NCBI GenBank assembly: GCA_016715765.1
Contig: JADJZJ010000003.1
Span: forward strand, 62,001-126,000
DNA length: 64,000 nucleotides
Direction of reading: 5' to 3'
DNA from: Opitutaceae bacterium
Lineage (GTDB): Bacteria > Verrucomicrobiota > Verrucomicrobiia > Opitutales > Opitutaceae
In this document: positions 1 to 8,729 of the stretch, one piece after another
Layout of the letters: each line of letters opens with the position of its first letter
Numbering within the stretch: position 1 is the stretch's first letter
Translations under genes and position numbers: made by a program
Notes under the pieces: generated by a model
What the model was told of the DNA's origin: nothing
The model's input: the letters and a program-made list of their open reading frames with translations, nothing else
Database searches by the model: none

Positions 1-1446
1 CGTATCCGCCCCCACCGCCGCCGTCATCAGCGTCTGCTCGGTCCATTCCGTGGTCGGCTTGCAGGCGACGACTTCGCGGCGGCGCATGACGGCGATGCGG
101 TCGCAAAGGCCGAAGAGCTCGGGCAGGTACGAACTCACCATCACGACGGCGCAGCCCTGCCCGGCGAGCTTGGCGATGAGCTCGTAAATCTGCGCCTTGC
201 TGCCGACGTCGATGCCGCGCGTCGGCTCGTCGAGCAGGAGCACGCGCGCGGGATACGCGAGGAGCCGCGCCAGGGCGACTTTCTGCTGGTTGCCGCCGGA
301 GAGTTCGCCCGCGCCCTGCCCGGCATCGCGGGCCTTGATGGACAGTTTTTCCAGCCAGGGAGCGGTGGCCGCGTTCAGCACCGACACCGGCAGCCAGCCC
401 CAGCGCGCCAGGGTTTTGTATTTCGGCAGACTCGCATTTTCGGCGAGGGAAAGCGGCAGCATCAGCCCCTCCTCCTTGCGGTTCTCACTCAGGAAACCCA
501 CCCGCTCCGACCAGCGGCGCGCCGGCGTGGTGTGCACTACGGTGCTCGGATCGAGGCCGAAGGCCGCGCGCAACAGTTCGGTCCGGCCGGCACCGATCAA
601 TCCGGCGATGCCCAGGATCTCCCCTGCCCGCACCTCCAGCCCGCCGGCCGGCAACGCAAACATCGGACCGCCAAATTGCGGCGAGCGTTGCGGATAAAGG
701 TCGGACATCTCACGCCCCACCATCAGGCGCACTATTTCCGTCTGGGCGGTCGCCGCTACTTCGCCGGAACCGACCGTCTGCCCGTCCTTGAGCACGGTGA
801 AGCGCTGTGCCACGCGGCGCACCTCCTCGAGGAAGTGGCTGATATAGATCACGCTCACACCATGGGCGCTGAGTTGGGCGACGACATCGAAGAGCTTCTC
901 CGTGTCGGCCTGGGTGAGACTGCTGGTGGGCTCGTCCATGACCAGCATCCGGGGTTCGGCCAGTAGGGCGCGGGCAATCTCGATGACCTGCTGTTCGGCG
1001 ATCGAGAATTCTCCCACCGGCCGGTCGAGGTCAAGGTGCTCGTGCGCCAGGCGGGCCAGCACGCCGCGCGCCCGTTGACGGGCCTCCGCGCGATCGAGCC
1101 AGCCGAAGCGATGCGGCTCGGCGCCCAGCACGATGTTTTCCCAGACGCTGAGATGCGGCGCGAGGCTGAGTTCCTGGTAGATCATCGCGACGCCGCGGCG
1201 GCGGGCGTCGAGGGTGTCGGCCGGAATGTAGGGCACGCCGTCGATTTCCATCGTACCGGCATCCCCGCGGATCACCCCGCTGAGCACTTTCATGAGCGTG
1301 CTCTTGCCCGCCCCGTTCTCGCCGATGAGCGCATGCACCTCGCCCGGTGCGACCACCAGCGAAACCCCGCGCAGCGCCTGCGTGGCCCCAAAGGCCTTGT
1401 CGATGCCGGAGAGGCGGAGGCGGGGGGTGTTGATTGGGGTGGGCAT
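1..1446 (-). CDS. Sugar ABC transporter ATP-binding protein (RbsA/MglA type), 3' end beyond the window
   Basis: Two fused ABC ATPase domains that would power uptake of a monosaccharide at the inner membrane. Translating from the ATG at 1446 gives an N-terminal Walker A GENGAGKST (about residues 38-46) and Q-loop IYQELSLAP. Near positions 235-310 the second domain shows the atypical signature LSGGNQQKV followed by DEPTRGIDVGSK, the RbsA hallmark. The frame is open to position 1, 482 codons, so only a short C-terminal tail is missing (the family is about 500 residues). A periplasmic sugar-binding protein gene lies upstream on the same strand, with a palindromic repeat between them. The sugar cannot be told from sequence; ribose, galactose or xylose are all possible. 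Confidence 0.93.
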   Translation of the reverse strand, partial: MPTPINTPRLRLSGIDKAFGATQALRGVSLVVAPGEVHALIGENGAGKSTLMKVLSGVIRGDAGTMEIDGVPYIPADTLDARRRGVAMIYQELSLAPHLSVWENIVLGAEPHRFGWLDRAEARQRARGVLARLAHEHLDLDRPVGEFSIAEQQVIEIARALLAEPRMLVMDEPTSSLTQADTEKLFDVVAQLSAHGVSVIYISHFLEEVRRVAQRFTVLKDGQTVGSGEVAATAQTEIVRLMVGREMSDLYPQRSPQFGGPMFALPAGGLEVRAGEILGIAGLIGAGRTELLRAAFGLDPSTVVHTTPARRWSERVGFLSENRKEEGLMLPLSLAENASLPKYKTLARWGWLPVSVLNAATAPWLEKLSIKARDAGQGAGELSGGNQQKVALARLLAYPARVLLLDEPTRGIDVGSKAQIYELIAKLAGQGCAVVMVSSYLPELFGLCDRIAVMRRREVVACKPTTEWTEQTLMTAAVGADT

Positions 1447-1514
1447 GCGACGACAACGAATGCTAAGTCCGCATTCCAGAGACCACATGCTTGTCCACTT
1501 GGCCACACCTGTTT

Positions 1515-1615
1515 ATTGTCATTCTGAGCGGAGCGAAGAATCCAGTGCGACATCCGCGCGCTTGTTCATCATGCGAACATCCAACTGGATTCTTCGCTGC
1601 GCTCAGAATGACAAT
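1515..1615. repeat. Dispersed inverted repeat, GTCATTCTGAGCGGAGCG family
   Basis: Arms at 1515-1546 and 1584-1615 are near-perfect reverse complements around a 37-base centre, so the transcript could fold into a long hairpin. It fills the gap between the binding-protein gene and the ATPase gene of the sugar transporter and could affect how much ATPase message is made (inference). Similar TCATTCTGAGC palindromes are dispersed in several bacterial phyla; no other copy was noticed in this window. Confidence 0.85.
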
Positions 1616-1667
1616 GCGGGAGTTGTCTTCTTAGAGAGCGGCGGTGGTCTGCAACGGGCGGATTGGT

Positions 1668-2648
1668 CTACTTCAAATACTTCTCCAACGGCGGGCGCAG
1701 CAGGTCGGCGACGGCGGGGTTGTCCATGTTCTCCGGCGTGACCAGCTCGCAGCCGGTGTCGATCTCGCGCTCGACCTTCTGGCCGCGCAGGTGCGCCACC
1801 AGGGTCTTCACGCCGAGGTAGCCCATCTTCAGCGGGTTCTGCACCACGATGCCCTGGATGTCGCCGGACTTGAGGGCCGGCACGATCTGGGTGCCACTGT
1901 CGAAGCCGATATACTTCACCTTGCCGCCGGCGAGGCCGGCATCGCGCAACGCCAGCAACATGCCGGTGGCCGACGATTCATTGGGGGCGAAGATGCCGTC
2001 CACCTCGCGGCCGAAACGGTTCAGGAGATTCTGCGACGCCCGGTAGGCCGTGTCGCGCGTGGGACCGGCGTGCTGGTCGCTGGAAATGACGGTAATGCCC
2101 GGAAACTCCTTCTTGATCGTGTCAAGGAAGCCGGCCTCGCGCTGCTCCGTGCTGTTGGAGCCGGCCAGCACGCGGATCAGAATGACGCGGCCCTTGCCTC
2201 CGAGCACTTCGCCCAGGCGGCGCGCGCCGAGGACGCCGCCCTTGTAGTTGTCGGTCGAGACCGTGCTGGCAGGCTGCGTGGATTGGAGCGCGGAATCGAT
2301 GATCACCACCGGGATGCCGGCCTGAACGGCGGACTCGGCGGGCGCGACGAGCGCGCGCGCATCGAGGGGGGCCAGCACGAGACCGCTGACGCGGCGCGCG
2401 ATGAAGTTTTCCACGACCTGCACCTGCTGCTCGCGGTCGTCCTCGCGCAGCGGACCCTTCCAGATGATGTTCACCTCGATGTTTTCGGCCTTGAGTTCCT
2501 GCGCCGCCTTGATCGCGCCGGCGTGGATGGATTTCCAGAACTCATGCGTCGTGCCCTTGGGGATGACGGCGATCTGGTAGGGCTCGGCGCGGACGGTGAC
2601 CGCGGCGGTGGCAACGAGGAGCAAGCAGAGGGGAAGCAGTTTTTTCAT
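1668..2648 (-). CDS. Periplasmic sugar-binding protein of an ABC transporter (RbsB-like)
   Basis: Type I periplasmic binding protein, about 326 residues. The ATG at 2648 is preferred over an upstream TTG at 2663 because it gives a clean signal peptide: MKKLLPLCLLLVATAAVTV, with cleavage likely after VRA. The mature part begins with YQIAVIPKGTTHEFWKSI, typical of the Peripla_BP_4 family, and includes VSGLVLAPLDARALV (subdomain hinge) and DGIFAPNESSATGMLLAL. It would capture a sugar in the periplasm and deliver it to a permease driven by the RbsA-type ATPase encoded just downstream. The permease gene is not in the window and may lie beyond position 1. Confidence 0.92.
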   Translation of the reverse strand: MKKLLPLCLLLVATAAVTVRAEPYQIAVIPKGTTHEFWKSIHAGAIKAAQELKAENIEVNIIWKGPLREDDREQQVQVVENFIARRVSGLVLAPLDARALVAPAESAVQAGIPVVIIDSALQSTQPASTVSTDNYKGGVLGARRLGEVLGGKGRVILIRVLAGSNSTEQREAGFLDTIKKEFPGITVISSDQHAGPTRDTAYRASQNLLNRFGREVDGIFAPNESSATGMLLALRDAGLAGGKVKYIGFDSGTQIVPALKSGDIQGIVVQNPLKMGYLGVKTLVAHLRGQKVEREIDTGCELVTPENMDNPAVADLLRPPLEKYLK

Positions 2649-2694
2649 GGGGAAAGGGGGCAAACGGAGACGGGGAGAGAGGCAAAAACTGATT

Positions 2695-2769
2695 GAATGT
2701 GGAACTCAGGAAAGCGGGAAGAAAAACCTGGGTTTGGGAATTCTTCCCCGCTTCCTGATTTCCACATTC
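2695..2769. repeat. Dispersed inverted repeat, GGAACTCAGGAAAGC family, copy 1
   Basis: Arms 2695-2723 and 2741-2769 pair with few mismatches around a short loop. A second copy with the same core (ggaactcaggaaagc and its complement) is at 25547-25610. It lies between the RidA gene and the binding-protein gene. Confidence 0.85.
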
Positions 2770-2775
2770 AAATCC

Positions 2776-3237
2776 TCAGGCCTTCAGTTCAACCACGACC
2801 TGAATCTCGGCCGTGGTGCCCTTGGGCAGGCCGTTGGTCGCGACGGCGGCGCGGGCGTGTTTGCCGGCCTCGCCGAAGACCTTCACGAAAAGGTCGCTGG
2901 CCCCGTTGATGACCGCCGGGCTGTCCTGGAAACCGTCCACGGCGTTGACGAAGCCGGTGACGAACACGATGCGGGCGACCTGGTCGAGCGAGCCGACGGC
3001 GGCCTTGATGTTGGCGAGGGTGTTGAGCGCGCAGATCTCGGCGGCCTTGGCGCCGGAGGCGACGGTCTGCTCCTTGCCCACCTGGCCGGTGTGGGTCATC
3101 TGGCCGTTGACCATGCAGATGGTGCCGGCGCAGTAGAGCAGATTGCCCGTGCGGACCGTGGGCACATAGCTGCCGGCGGCGGCGGGCGGATTCGGGAGGG
3201 TGAGGCCGAGTTCGGCCAGTTTTGCTTCGGGATTCAT
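2776..3237 (-). CDS. RidA/YjgF family protein
   Basis: Small Rid-family protein, 153 residues from the ATG at 3237 (MNPEAKLAEL). RidA enzymes hydrolyse reactive enamine/imine intermediates made by PLP enzymes, releasing ammonia. Visible family features are SYVPTVRTGNLLYCAGTI near residue 29 and the C-terminal LPKGTTAEIQVVVELKA. The conserved active-site Arg of true RidA (usually an R-V-E motif near the middle/end) is not evident: the corresponding stretch reads ARAAVATNGLPKG. This fits the longer 'YjgF-like' Rid4-7 subgroups, whose substrates are less certain. It is followed by the sugar-binding protein gene, but the repeat in between argues against tight coupling. Confidence 0.9.
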   Translation of the reverse strand: MNPEAKLAELGLTLPNPPAAAGSYVPTVRTGNLLYCAGTICMVNGQMTHTGQVGKEQTVASGAKAAEICALNTLANIKAAVGSLDQVARIVFVTGFVNAVDGFQDSPAVINGASDLFVKVFGEAGKHARAAVATNGLPKGTTAEIQVVVELKA

Positions 3238-3289
3238 GCCGCAAAGTGGTGCCGCATTCCCCGGACGACGCAAAGCGGATTTTTTGCAA

Positions 3290-3370
3290 GTAGGGCAGGT
3301 CTCTGACCTGCCATTTCGACGTCGAATCCGCGGTTAAGCGTACACTGGGCAGGTCGGAGACCTGCCCTAC
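3290..3370. repeat. Dispersed palindromic repeat, TAGGGCAGGTC...GACCTGCCCTA family
   Basis: Outer arms gtagggcaggtctctgacctgcc (split over 3290-3312) and ggcaggtcggagacctgcccta (3348-3369) are reverse complements, and each arm is itself palindromic around gacctgcc. The same module recurs at 39200-39280, 42418-42440, 43234-43255 and 59095-59118. It separates RidA from the next gene upstream. Confidence 0.85.
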
Positions 3371-3374
3371 TCCC

Positions 3375-3860
3375 TCACTCCACCCGGCGATAAGGAAATT
3401 CCACCCGTCGGACCTTCCCATTGCGCTCTCCCTCAATGCTGGCGAGCAATGAGCCATCGGGCTGGCGCGTGTAGATGATCCGCTGGGGAAAATCGTTGGC
3501 CTTGTTTTCAAATACCGCCGATCCGTCAATGAGACTTATGAGATTGAAGGCGGTCGGCTTCTGACCCGAGGGCGAGGCGATATACTGGAGCGTCCCGGAC
3601 TCGTCCGCCCGCAATACGATAAACTCATACTCCACGGTCCGCCCGGCTTTTACCGTGCGGCTCATCCCCAGCATGGTGCCGCCGGCCGGTGCCATCCACT
3701 CCTCGCTCACCACGCGACCGGCCTTTTCGAACTGCCAGCGACCGGCCAGCCAGCCGAAATCGGCCACGCTCGGTTTATCGCTGGAATCTGCCGCCGTAAG
3801 CACGCAGACGAACAAGCCAACGCCCAACATCACACCCAGATTCGTGGCGCGGATTTTCAT
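3375..3860 (-). CDS. Secreted protein with a DUF6265-like domain
   Basis: 161 residues from the ATG at 3860. An N-terminal hydrophobic segment (LGVMLGVGLFVCVLTAADS) looks like a signal peptide. The mature part opens with DFGWLAGRWQFEKAGRVVSEEWM and has the pattern of the DUF6265/lipocalin-like 'WLxGxW' proteins, which form a small beta-barrel of unknown ligand. The end, RRVEFPYRRVE, is a beta-strand pair. The stop lies three bases before the palindromic repeat at 3290-3370. Role unknown; export is inferred from the signal peptide. Confidence 0.75.
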   Translation of the reverse strand: MKIRATNLGVMLGVGLFVCVLTAADSSDKPSVADFGWLAGRWQFEKAGRVVSEEWMAPAGGTMLGMSRTVKAGRTVEYEFIVLRADESGTLQYIASPSGQKPTAFNLISLIDGSAVFENKANDFPQRIIYTRQPDGSLLASIEGERNGKVRRVEFPYRRVE

Positions 3861-3961
3861 GGGCGGCACCCAACCACGAAAACCGCCGGATATCACGGTC
3901 AAATCCAGCGGGAGCGGAGAACTCCTTGGCAAATGCCGCCACCCCGCATTAATGCCCGGGT

Positions 3962-5224
3962 GTGACTAATCGCTGTCTCCCCACCCTGCTGGCAATGAGC
4001 ACCCTGGCCTGCGGCACACTTGCGTCCGGGTCGCCCACCCTGCAGCGGCTCGAGTCGGGGCAGTCCGTGAGAATCGTCTGCTTTGGCGACAGCATCACGG
4101 GCATCTATTACCATACCGGCGGCCGGCGTGCCTGGGGCGAATTGCTGGGCGCGACGCTGCAGCAACGCTACCCCAAGGCCCGCATCGAACTGATCAATGC
4201 CGGCATCAGCGGCAACACCACGGCCGATGCCCTCAAGCGCCTGGAGGCCGACGTCCTGCGGCACCAACCGCAACTGGTCGTGGCGATGTTTGGCATGAAT
4301 GACACCGCCCGGCTTTCGCCGGAGGAATTCCGTGCGAACCTCGGCGAAATCATCCGACGCACCCGCTCCGCAGGCAGTGAATTGATTCTGCTGACACCGA
4401 ATTCCGTGAATCCCGGCGACAGCTCGCGTCCGCCGGAAAAAGTCGCCGCCTACGCCGCCCTCGTCCACACCGCCGGACGCGAACTGCAAGTGCCGGTTGC
4501 CGACGTGTTCGCCGCGTTTGCGAGCGTCCAGGCCCAAGAACCCGGCGAGTGGGTGCGCCTGATGAGCGACACCATCCATCCCAACCTGCGCGGCCATGCC
4601 CTGATCGCCGCCACCGCGGCGCGCGCCCTGATCGGTGAGTCTGCAACGGCCGTGATTCCGCCGCAGTCGGCGGGAATGGCCCCACTCGCCCAAGTCCACG
4701 CCAAGCTGCAGTCAGGGGAGCCCCTGCGCGTGCTGGCAATGCCCCCCGTGGATGCCCTGATCGGTCCGGCCCTGCGCCGGCTCTATCCGCAGGCCCGCGT
4801 GGAAGTGACCGCCTGCGACACCGCCGGCAAATCACTGGGCGAACTTGAAATCGCGGCCAAGGAATACGGTTGGTTCAGATTTCGCGCGCAGCCCGGGCTG
4901 ACCCCGCCCGATCTCGTCGTGGTGGCCGTGCCGGCCGCGGCGGCGGGTGTTCCGGAAGTGCCATATTACCGCACCTACGGCAGCATCCTCAATTGGTCGC
5001 AATGGTTCGACGGTTCCGGCTGGGAGTGTGTGGTGGTTTTGCCCTCAATCATCCAACCCGTGCTGACCATGGACGAAACCGAACGGGAGCAGATCGCCCT
5101 GGCAGCGGCGCGGGACAAGGACCTGCCGGTGATGTGGCGGGAGTCGGGAGAAAACGGCAGTGCGGAGGAATTGATGGTGCAAAAACTGCGGGAATGGCTC
5201 GATTCCGGAAATTTGATATTGTAA
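3962..5224 (+). CDS. Secreted SGNH/GDSL-family hydrolase with a C-terminal extension
   Basis: 420 residues from a GTG at 3962; an ATG 33 bases downstream (3995) would also leave a usable signal sequence. SGNH blocks are clear: block I FGDSITG (Ser near residue 43), block II Gly in INAGISGNT, block III FGMND (near 114), and block V DTIHPN (Asp/His near 202-205). These enzymes are esterases or carbohydrate deacetylases. After residue about 240 there is a further 180 residues (IIQPVLTMDETEREQ near the end) that does not match a motif I know and may be a degenerate second alpha/beta domain. Substrate unknown; the signal peptide suggests a periplasmic or secreted role. Confidence 0.85.
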   Translation: MTNRCLPTLLAMSTLACGTLASGSPTLQRLESGQSVRIVCFGDSITGIYYHTGGRRAWGELLGATLQQRYPKARIELINAGISGNTTADALKRLEADVLRHQPQLVVAMFGMNDTARLSPEEFRANLGEIIRRTRSAGSELILLTPNSVNPGDSSRPPEKVAAYAALVHTAGRELQVPVADVFAAFASVQAQEPGEWVRLMSDTIHPNLRGHALIAATAARALIGESATAVIPPQSAGMAPLAQVHAKLQSGEPLRVLAMPPVDALIGPALRRLYPQARVEVTACDTAGKSLGELEIAAKEYGWFRFRAQPGLTPPDLVVVAVPAAAAGVPEVPYYRTYGSILNWSQWFDGSGWECVVVLPSIIQPVLTMDETEREQIALAAARDKDLPVMWRESGENGSAEELMVQKLREWLDSGNLIL

Positions 5225-5351
5225 CGCGGCCGCACTCTTTAGGTGCATGCCTTGGCGGCAATAAGTCGGAAGCGCTACGAGGATCCGCGGAAAGCTTGAA
5301 TGAGGCTTCGCGGACCAACGGTTCCGCACCCTACATTTTCCAAAGCTAAAC

Positions 5352-5423
5352 CGGATGGACGGACTTCAGTCCATCTCCTGGGGCGTTGCCCCAGGCTGTT
5401 ATGGCGGCGCGCCGTTGGCGCTG
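5352..5423. repeat. Dispersed repeat module CCTGGGGCGTTGCCCCAGG with flanking palindromes
   Basis: Contains the small palindrome ggatggacggacttcagtcc (5352-5371), then cctggggcgttgccccagg at 5377-5395, then ggcggcgcgccgttggcgctgac. The same series of modules recurs at 39300-39490 and 61050-61250. The gap from 5225 to 5437 otherwise holds no gene that I can see. Confidence 0.8.
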
Positions 5424-5437
5424 ACCCTCCCACCCGC

Positions 5438-6421
5438 TTAGAAAAACATCGCCTCGTTCAGCGCGGCCTCGGGGCTCAACAGACTGACAGACGCCGGCAG
5501 GATCGTGCGACCGGCGCCGAAATCGGCTTCAAACCGGGCGTGGCCGTCGGCGAGGTTGCCCGCCCATTTGAAGTATCGCGTCGCCTCGGCGTAGCCAAAA
5601 TCCACCGCCAGCCGTCCATTCTCACCCGGCTTCGTCGCGAAACTGATCGTGTCCAGCCTGGCCCCGCAGGCCGTGAGCCGGCGCTTCAGCCAGGCTTGCA
5701 TCACCTGGCCCTCGGTGACGAGGTCGGGCGCCGTGGTTACCGTGACCGACTGGAGCCCGGCGATGAGCCCGGCCGGTTGATAGGCCGAGAGGAACTGCCC
5801 GATCGTCTGGCGCACGGGCAGGAGCCGGGAATAGACGAGGTCGCGCAGCGCCGTGGGGTTGGGCCAGGGATAGGTCATCGCATCGGCCGGCGCGATGGAA
5901 CTGTCGATGACCACGCGCTTCGCCCGGCTCAGGAGATAGCGGTAGTCGGCGAGACGCGCGCTATCGCTGAAACGGTGCACCCAATAATAAAGCGGGAGAT
6001 CGCTCGAGAGGCAGATGGACACCTGGTCCTCCAGATGCAGCCGCGCCGCGCGCGGGTAATTCAGCATGACGAATTCGACGCAGCGCTTGTCGTCCTTGGA
6101 TTTCCCGAGGTGGCATTCGCCGTAGATCTTGGCGCGCATGTTCTTCTCGCCGCCTTCCTGCACCATGGGACAAAGCACGACGATGCGGCTCGGGCAGCGC
6201 TGGGAAAACCGGACCGCGGTCCGGAACTGCACGAGCGCGTCCTCGGGCGTGGTCTTGAAACCGAGATGCAGGACGAAATTGACCTGCGTGGCCTTGGCGT
6301 CGTCGTTCAGCACCGGGGCATCGCCGCCGACCGCGGGGCCGCTCCACATCTCCGCCAGGCTCTTCGCAATCGCGCCGACCGGGACCTCCAGGCCGGGCAG
6401 GGCTTCGAATATGAGGGGCAT
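5438..6421 (-). CDS. opcA: OpcA-like glucose-6-phosphate dehydrogenase assembly protein
   Basis: 327 residues. OpcA is an allosteric partner of glucose-6-phosphate dehydrogenase in cyanobacteria and actinobacteria and is needed there for full enzyme activity. Family features include the early NFVLHLGFK segment, the conserved PSRIVVLCP, LPLYYWVHRFSDSARL, and VVIDSSI near the middle. The gene starts three bases after the zwf stop on the same strand, so the two are almost certainly co-transcribed and probably translationally coupled, which supports the assignment. The C-terminal half holds a winged-helix/ASKHA-like region by family analogy only. Confidence 0.85.
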   Translation of the reverse strand: MPLIFEALPGLEVPVGAIAKSLAEMWSGPAVGGDAPVLNDDAKATQVNFVLHLGFKTTPEDALVQFRTAVRFSQRCPSRIVVLCPMVQEGGEKNMRAKIYGECHLGKSKDDKRCVEFVMLNYPRAARLHLEDQVSICLSSDLPLYYWVHRFSDSARLADYRYLLSRAKRVVIDSSIAPADAMTYPWPNPTALRDLVYSRLLPVRQTIGQFLSAYQPAGLIAGLQSVTVTTAPDLVTEGQVMQAWLKRRLTACGARLDTISFATKPGENGRLAVDFGYAEATRYFKWAGNLADGHARFEADFGAGRTILPASVSLLSPEAALNEAMFF

Positions 6422-6424
6422 GAC

Positions 6425-7963
6425 TCAGGGCTGGCGCCAGACGTGACCGTGTTTCTCGAGCAGGGTCTCGGCCGCTTTCGGACCCCAAGAGCCGGCATGA
6501 TAGCTGTCCATGCCTTCCCGACCGGCCGCGGCCCAGGACTCGAGGACCGGCGTGCAGAGTTTCCAGGAGGTCTCCGCCTCGTCGCCGCGGATGAACAGCG
6601 TGCCGTCGCCGATCATGGCATCGAGGACGAGCCGTTCGTAGGCCTCGGGGGTGTTCGAGCCGAAGGTCGTGGCGTAGCGGAAGCTCATCTTCACCGGCTG
6701 CGTGCGCGTCTCGAGGCCGGGGATCTTCGTGTTGAGGATGAGGCTGAGGCCCTCGTCGGGCTGGATCTGGAACGAGAGCGTGTTGCCCGCGAGGTCGAAG
6801 CGGCCGCCGGCGGCGAAGAGCGTGCCGGGCGGGCACTTGAAATTAATGGCGATCTCCGAGACGCGGCGGGCCATGCGCTTGCCGGAGCGAAGGTAGAACG
6901 GCACGCCCTGCCAGCGCCAGTTGTTGATGCTGAGCCGCAGCGCCGCGAAGGTCTCGGTCGCGGACTCGGGCGAGATACCCTCCTCCTCGCGGTACCCCGG
7001 GGCGCTCTTTCCGCCGACCATGCCGGCGGTGTACTGGGCGCGGGCGACGTCGCCCCCCTCCCCAAGCACGAGCGGCTGGATGGCGCGGAGCAGCTTGACC
7101 TTCTCGTCGCGGATGGCCTCGGCGTCGAGCGACACGGGCGGCTCCATGGCGGTGAGGGCCACGAGTTGCATCGTGTGGTTTTGGATCATGTCGCGCAACG
7201 CCCCGCTCTGCTCGTAGTAGCCGCCGCGCGAGCCTACCCCCACCTCCTCGGCCACCGTGATCTGCACGCTGTCGATGAAGTTGCGGTTCCAGAGCGGCTC
7301 GAAGATCGCGTTGGCGAAACGCTGCACCAACAGGTCCTGCACCGTCTCCTTCCCGAGATAGTGGTCGATGCGGTAAACCTGCCGTTCCTGGAAAACGGAG
7401 CCGATGGTGGCATTGAGCGCGTGGGCCGACGCGAGATCCCGGCCGAAGGGCTTTTCGATGATGACCTTGGCGTGATGCGGCAGGTCGATGTGCCGGTGGG
7501 CGAGTCCGCTGGCCCCGAGGTTGAGCAGAATGGGCGTGAAAACCGTCGGCGGGGTCGAGATGTAGAACAGCACCTGCACGTCCCGGCCGGTGCGCTTCTC
7601 GATGGCATCAATGTGGGCCGCGAGCCGGTCGAAGGCGGCTTTCTCATCATAACCGCCCGCGACGTAGGAAGTATTGGCCGCCAACCGGTTCCAGACAGCC
7701 GGGTCGGGTTCGCGGCGGGAGAACTCCTTGATGGCCGCGGCCGCGAGATTGCGGAACTCCTCGTCGGGAATCGGTTTGCGGCCGAAACCGACCAGGTGGA
7801 AGTCCGCCGGCAACAGGTTGTCGTGGCCGAGGTTATAGACGGCCGGGATGAGCTTGCGCGCGGTGAGGTCGCCCGAGGCGCCGAAGATGACCACGACCGT
7901 CGGCGGGGCTCCGCGATGCTTGCTCAAGCCATGCAAAAATGGGTGACGCTGGGGGTCGGCCAT
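6425..7963 (-). CDS. zwf: Glucose-6-phosphate 1-dehydrogenase
   Basis: First step of the oxidative pentose phosphate pathway: glucose-6-phosphate plus NADP+ to 6-phosphogluconolactone. 512 residues from the ATG at 7963 (MADPQRHPFLHGL); the open frame reaches further upstream to 8050 but that part lacks family sequence. The Rossmann motif VIFGASGDLTARKLIPAVYNL is near residue 23 and the active-site segment RIDHYLGKETVQ (family RIDHYLGKE) near 195; EKPFGRDL is also present. The length matches the family. Partner opcA follows immediately. Confidence 0.97.
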   Translation of the reverse strand: MADPQRHPFLHGLSKHRGAPPTVVVIFGASGDLTARKLIPAVYNLGHDNLLPADFHLVGFGRKPIPDEEFRNLAAAAIKEFSRREPDPAVWNRLAANTSYVAGGYDEKAAFDRLAAHIDAIEKRTGRDVQVLFYISTPPTVFTPILLNLGASGLAHRHIDLPHHAKVIIEKPFGRDLASAHALNATIGSVFQERQVYRIDHYLGKETVQDLLVQRFANAIFEPLWNRNFIDSVQITVAEEVGVGSRGGYYEQSGALRDMIQNHTMQLVALTAMEPPVSLDAEAIRDEKVKLLRAIQPLVLGEGGDVARAQYTAGMVGGKSAPGYREEEGISPESATETFAALRLSINNWRWQGVPFYLRSGKRMARRVSEIAINFKCPPGTLFAAGGRFDLAGNTLSFQIQPDEGLSLILNTKIPGLETRTQPVKMSFRYATTFGSNTPEAYERLVLDAMIGDGTLFIRGDEAETSWKLCTPVLESWAAAGREGMDSYHAGSWGPKAAETLLEKHGHVWRQP

Positions 7964-8058
7964 GGTGTGTGAGGGGGCGCATCCTCGGAGTCGCTCCGGG
8001 ATGCGGCAAGGGAAATGGTGATACGCGTATGGATCCCTTTCTATCCTCATTCGGAAAT

Positions 8059-8210
8059 GTAGGGCGGGGTCTCCGAACCCCGCCTTCGCTCCCTCGCCGT
8101 GCTAGAATCCAATCCTTCGTCCCTTCTCTTCTCGGCTGGGATAAGGTAAGGCGAGGATTGCGACCGAGGGCGGTCGCGCTCCCAGGCGGGGATCGGAATC
8201 CCCGCCCTAC
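8059..8210. repeat. Paired GTAGGGCGGGG palindromes
   Basis: gtagggcggggtctccgaac followed by cccgcc at 8059-8084 and ggcggggatcggaatccccg ending cctac at 8185-8210 are inverted copies of the window's most frequent repeat; each half is also a hairpin. The TAG inside the right-hand GTAGGG (read on the minus strand) is the stop codon of the YraN-like gene at 8207. Other copies: 14465-14683, 30804-30986, 43178-43200, 50587-50662, 58978-59004. Confidence 0.9.
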
Positions 8211-8641
8211 ATCCGACCCGTGCCATGGAACTTCGGAAACAGCGGGATGTTTGCGAAATGTCGGATCTCCGGCGGTCCGCCGTCCACGGGCAGCGTCACT
8301 TCCACGATGTCGAGCCGGAAGGTCCGGGGCGGCGGCCGCAGTTGCCGCAGGTAGGCCGCACCCGCGCGCAGCAGCACGCGCTTTTTGCGCCGGCTCACCG
8401 CATGATAACCCGTGACCAGGGCGGCGCTGCTGCGGGTCTTCACCTCCACGAAGACCAGCGCGTCGCCGTCGCGGCAGACCAGGTCGAGCTCTTCGCGCCG
8501 GTCCCGCGGGTTCCGCCAGTTGCGCACCAGGATGGCAAAGCCGTGCTCCCGCTGCAGGAAATCCGCGGCCAGCCGCTCGCCGCGCGCGCCGGCATCCCCG
8601 CGGCCCAGCCAATGCAGGATGATATTCAGCCAGGAAAACAT
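8207..8641 (-). CDS. YraN family (UPF0102) endonuclease-like protein
   Basis: 144 residues. Fold known to resemble Holliday-junction resolvases/restriction endonucleases; the cellular role is unsettled. Family signature GARGERLAADFL (residues about 18-29) and the nuclease-like ELDLVCRDGDALVFVEVKTR, whose D/E-x-K pattern (D...EVK) is the putative metal-binding site. The stop codon TAG belongs to the repeat at 8185-8210. The ATG at 8641 is only 89 bases from the divergent GspE-like gene, so their promoters share this short gap. Confidence 0.92.
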   Translation of the reverse strand: MFSWLNIILHWLGRGDAGARGERLAADFLQREHGFAILVRNWRNPRDRREELDLVCRDGDALVFVEVKTRSSAALVTGYHAVSRRKKRVLLRAGAAYLRQLRPPPRTFRLDIVEVTLPVDGGPPEIRHFANIPLFPKFHGTGRM

Positions 8642-8729
8642 GTTTACCGGGGTTGCACGTGTTTCTCATTGCGGCATACTGCATTCGCTGACAATTCCTG
8701 AGTAACCGCCCCTCGTTTGAGGCACTCCC

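Noticed and set aside
5300..7972. 890-codon open frame on the plus strand opposite zwf and opcA
   Set aside because: It is antisense to two clearly recognised genes; its sequence is Arg/Gly/His/Glu-rich without family motifs, a by-product of GC-rich codon bias.
8653..8681. TTGCAC...CATACT as a promoter for the GspE-like gene
   Set aside because: Only about 3/6 and 4/6 matches and no other support; too weak to list.
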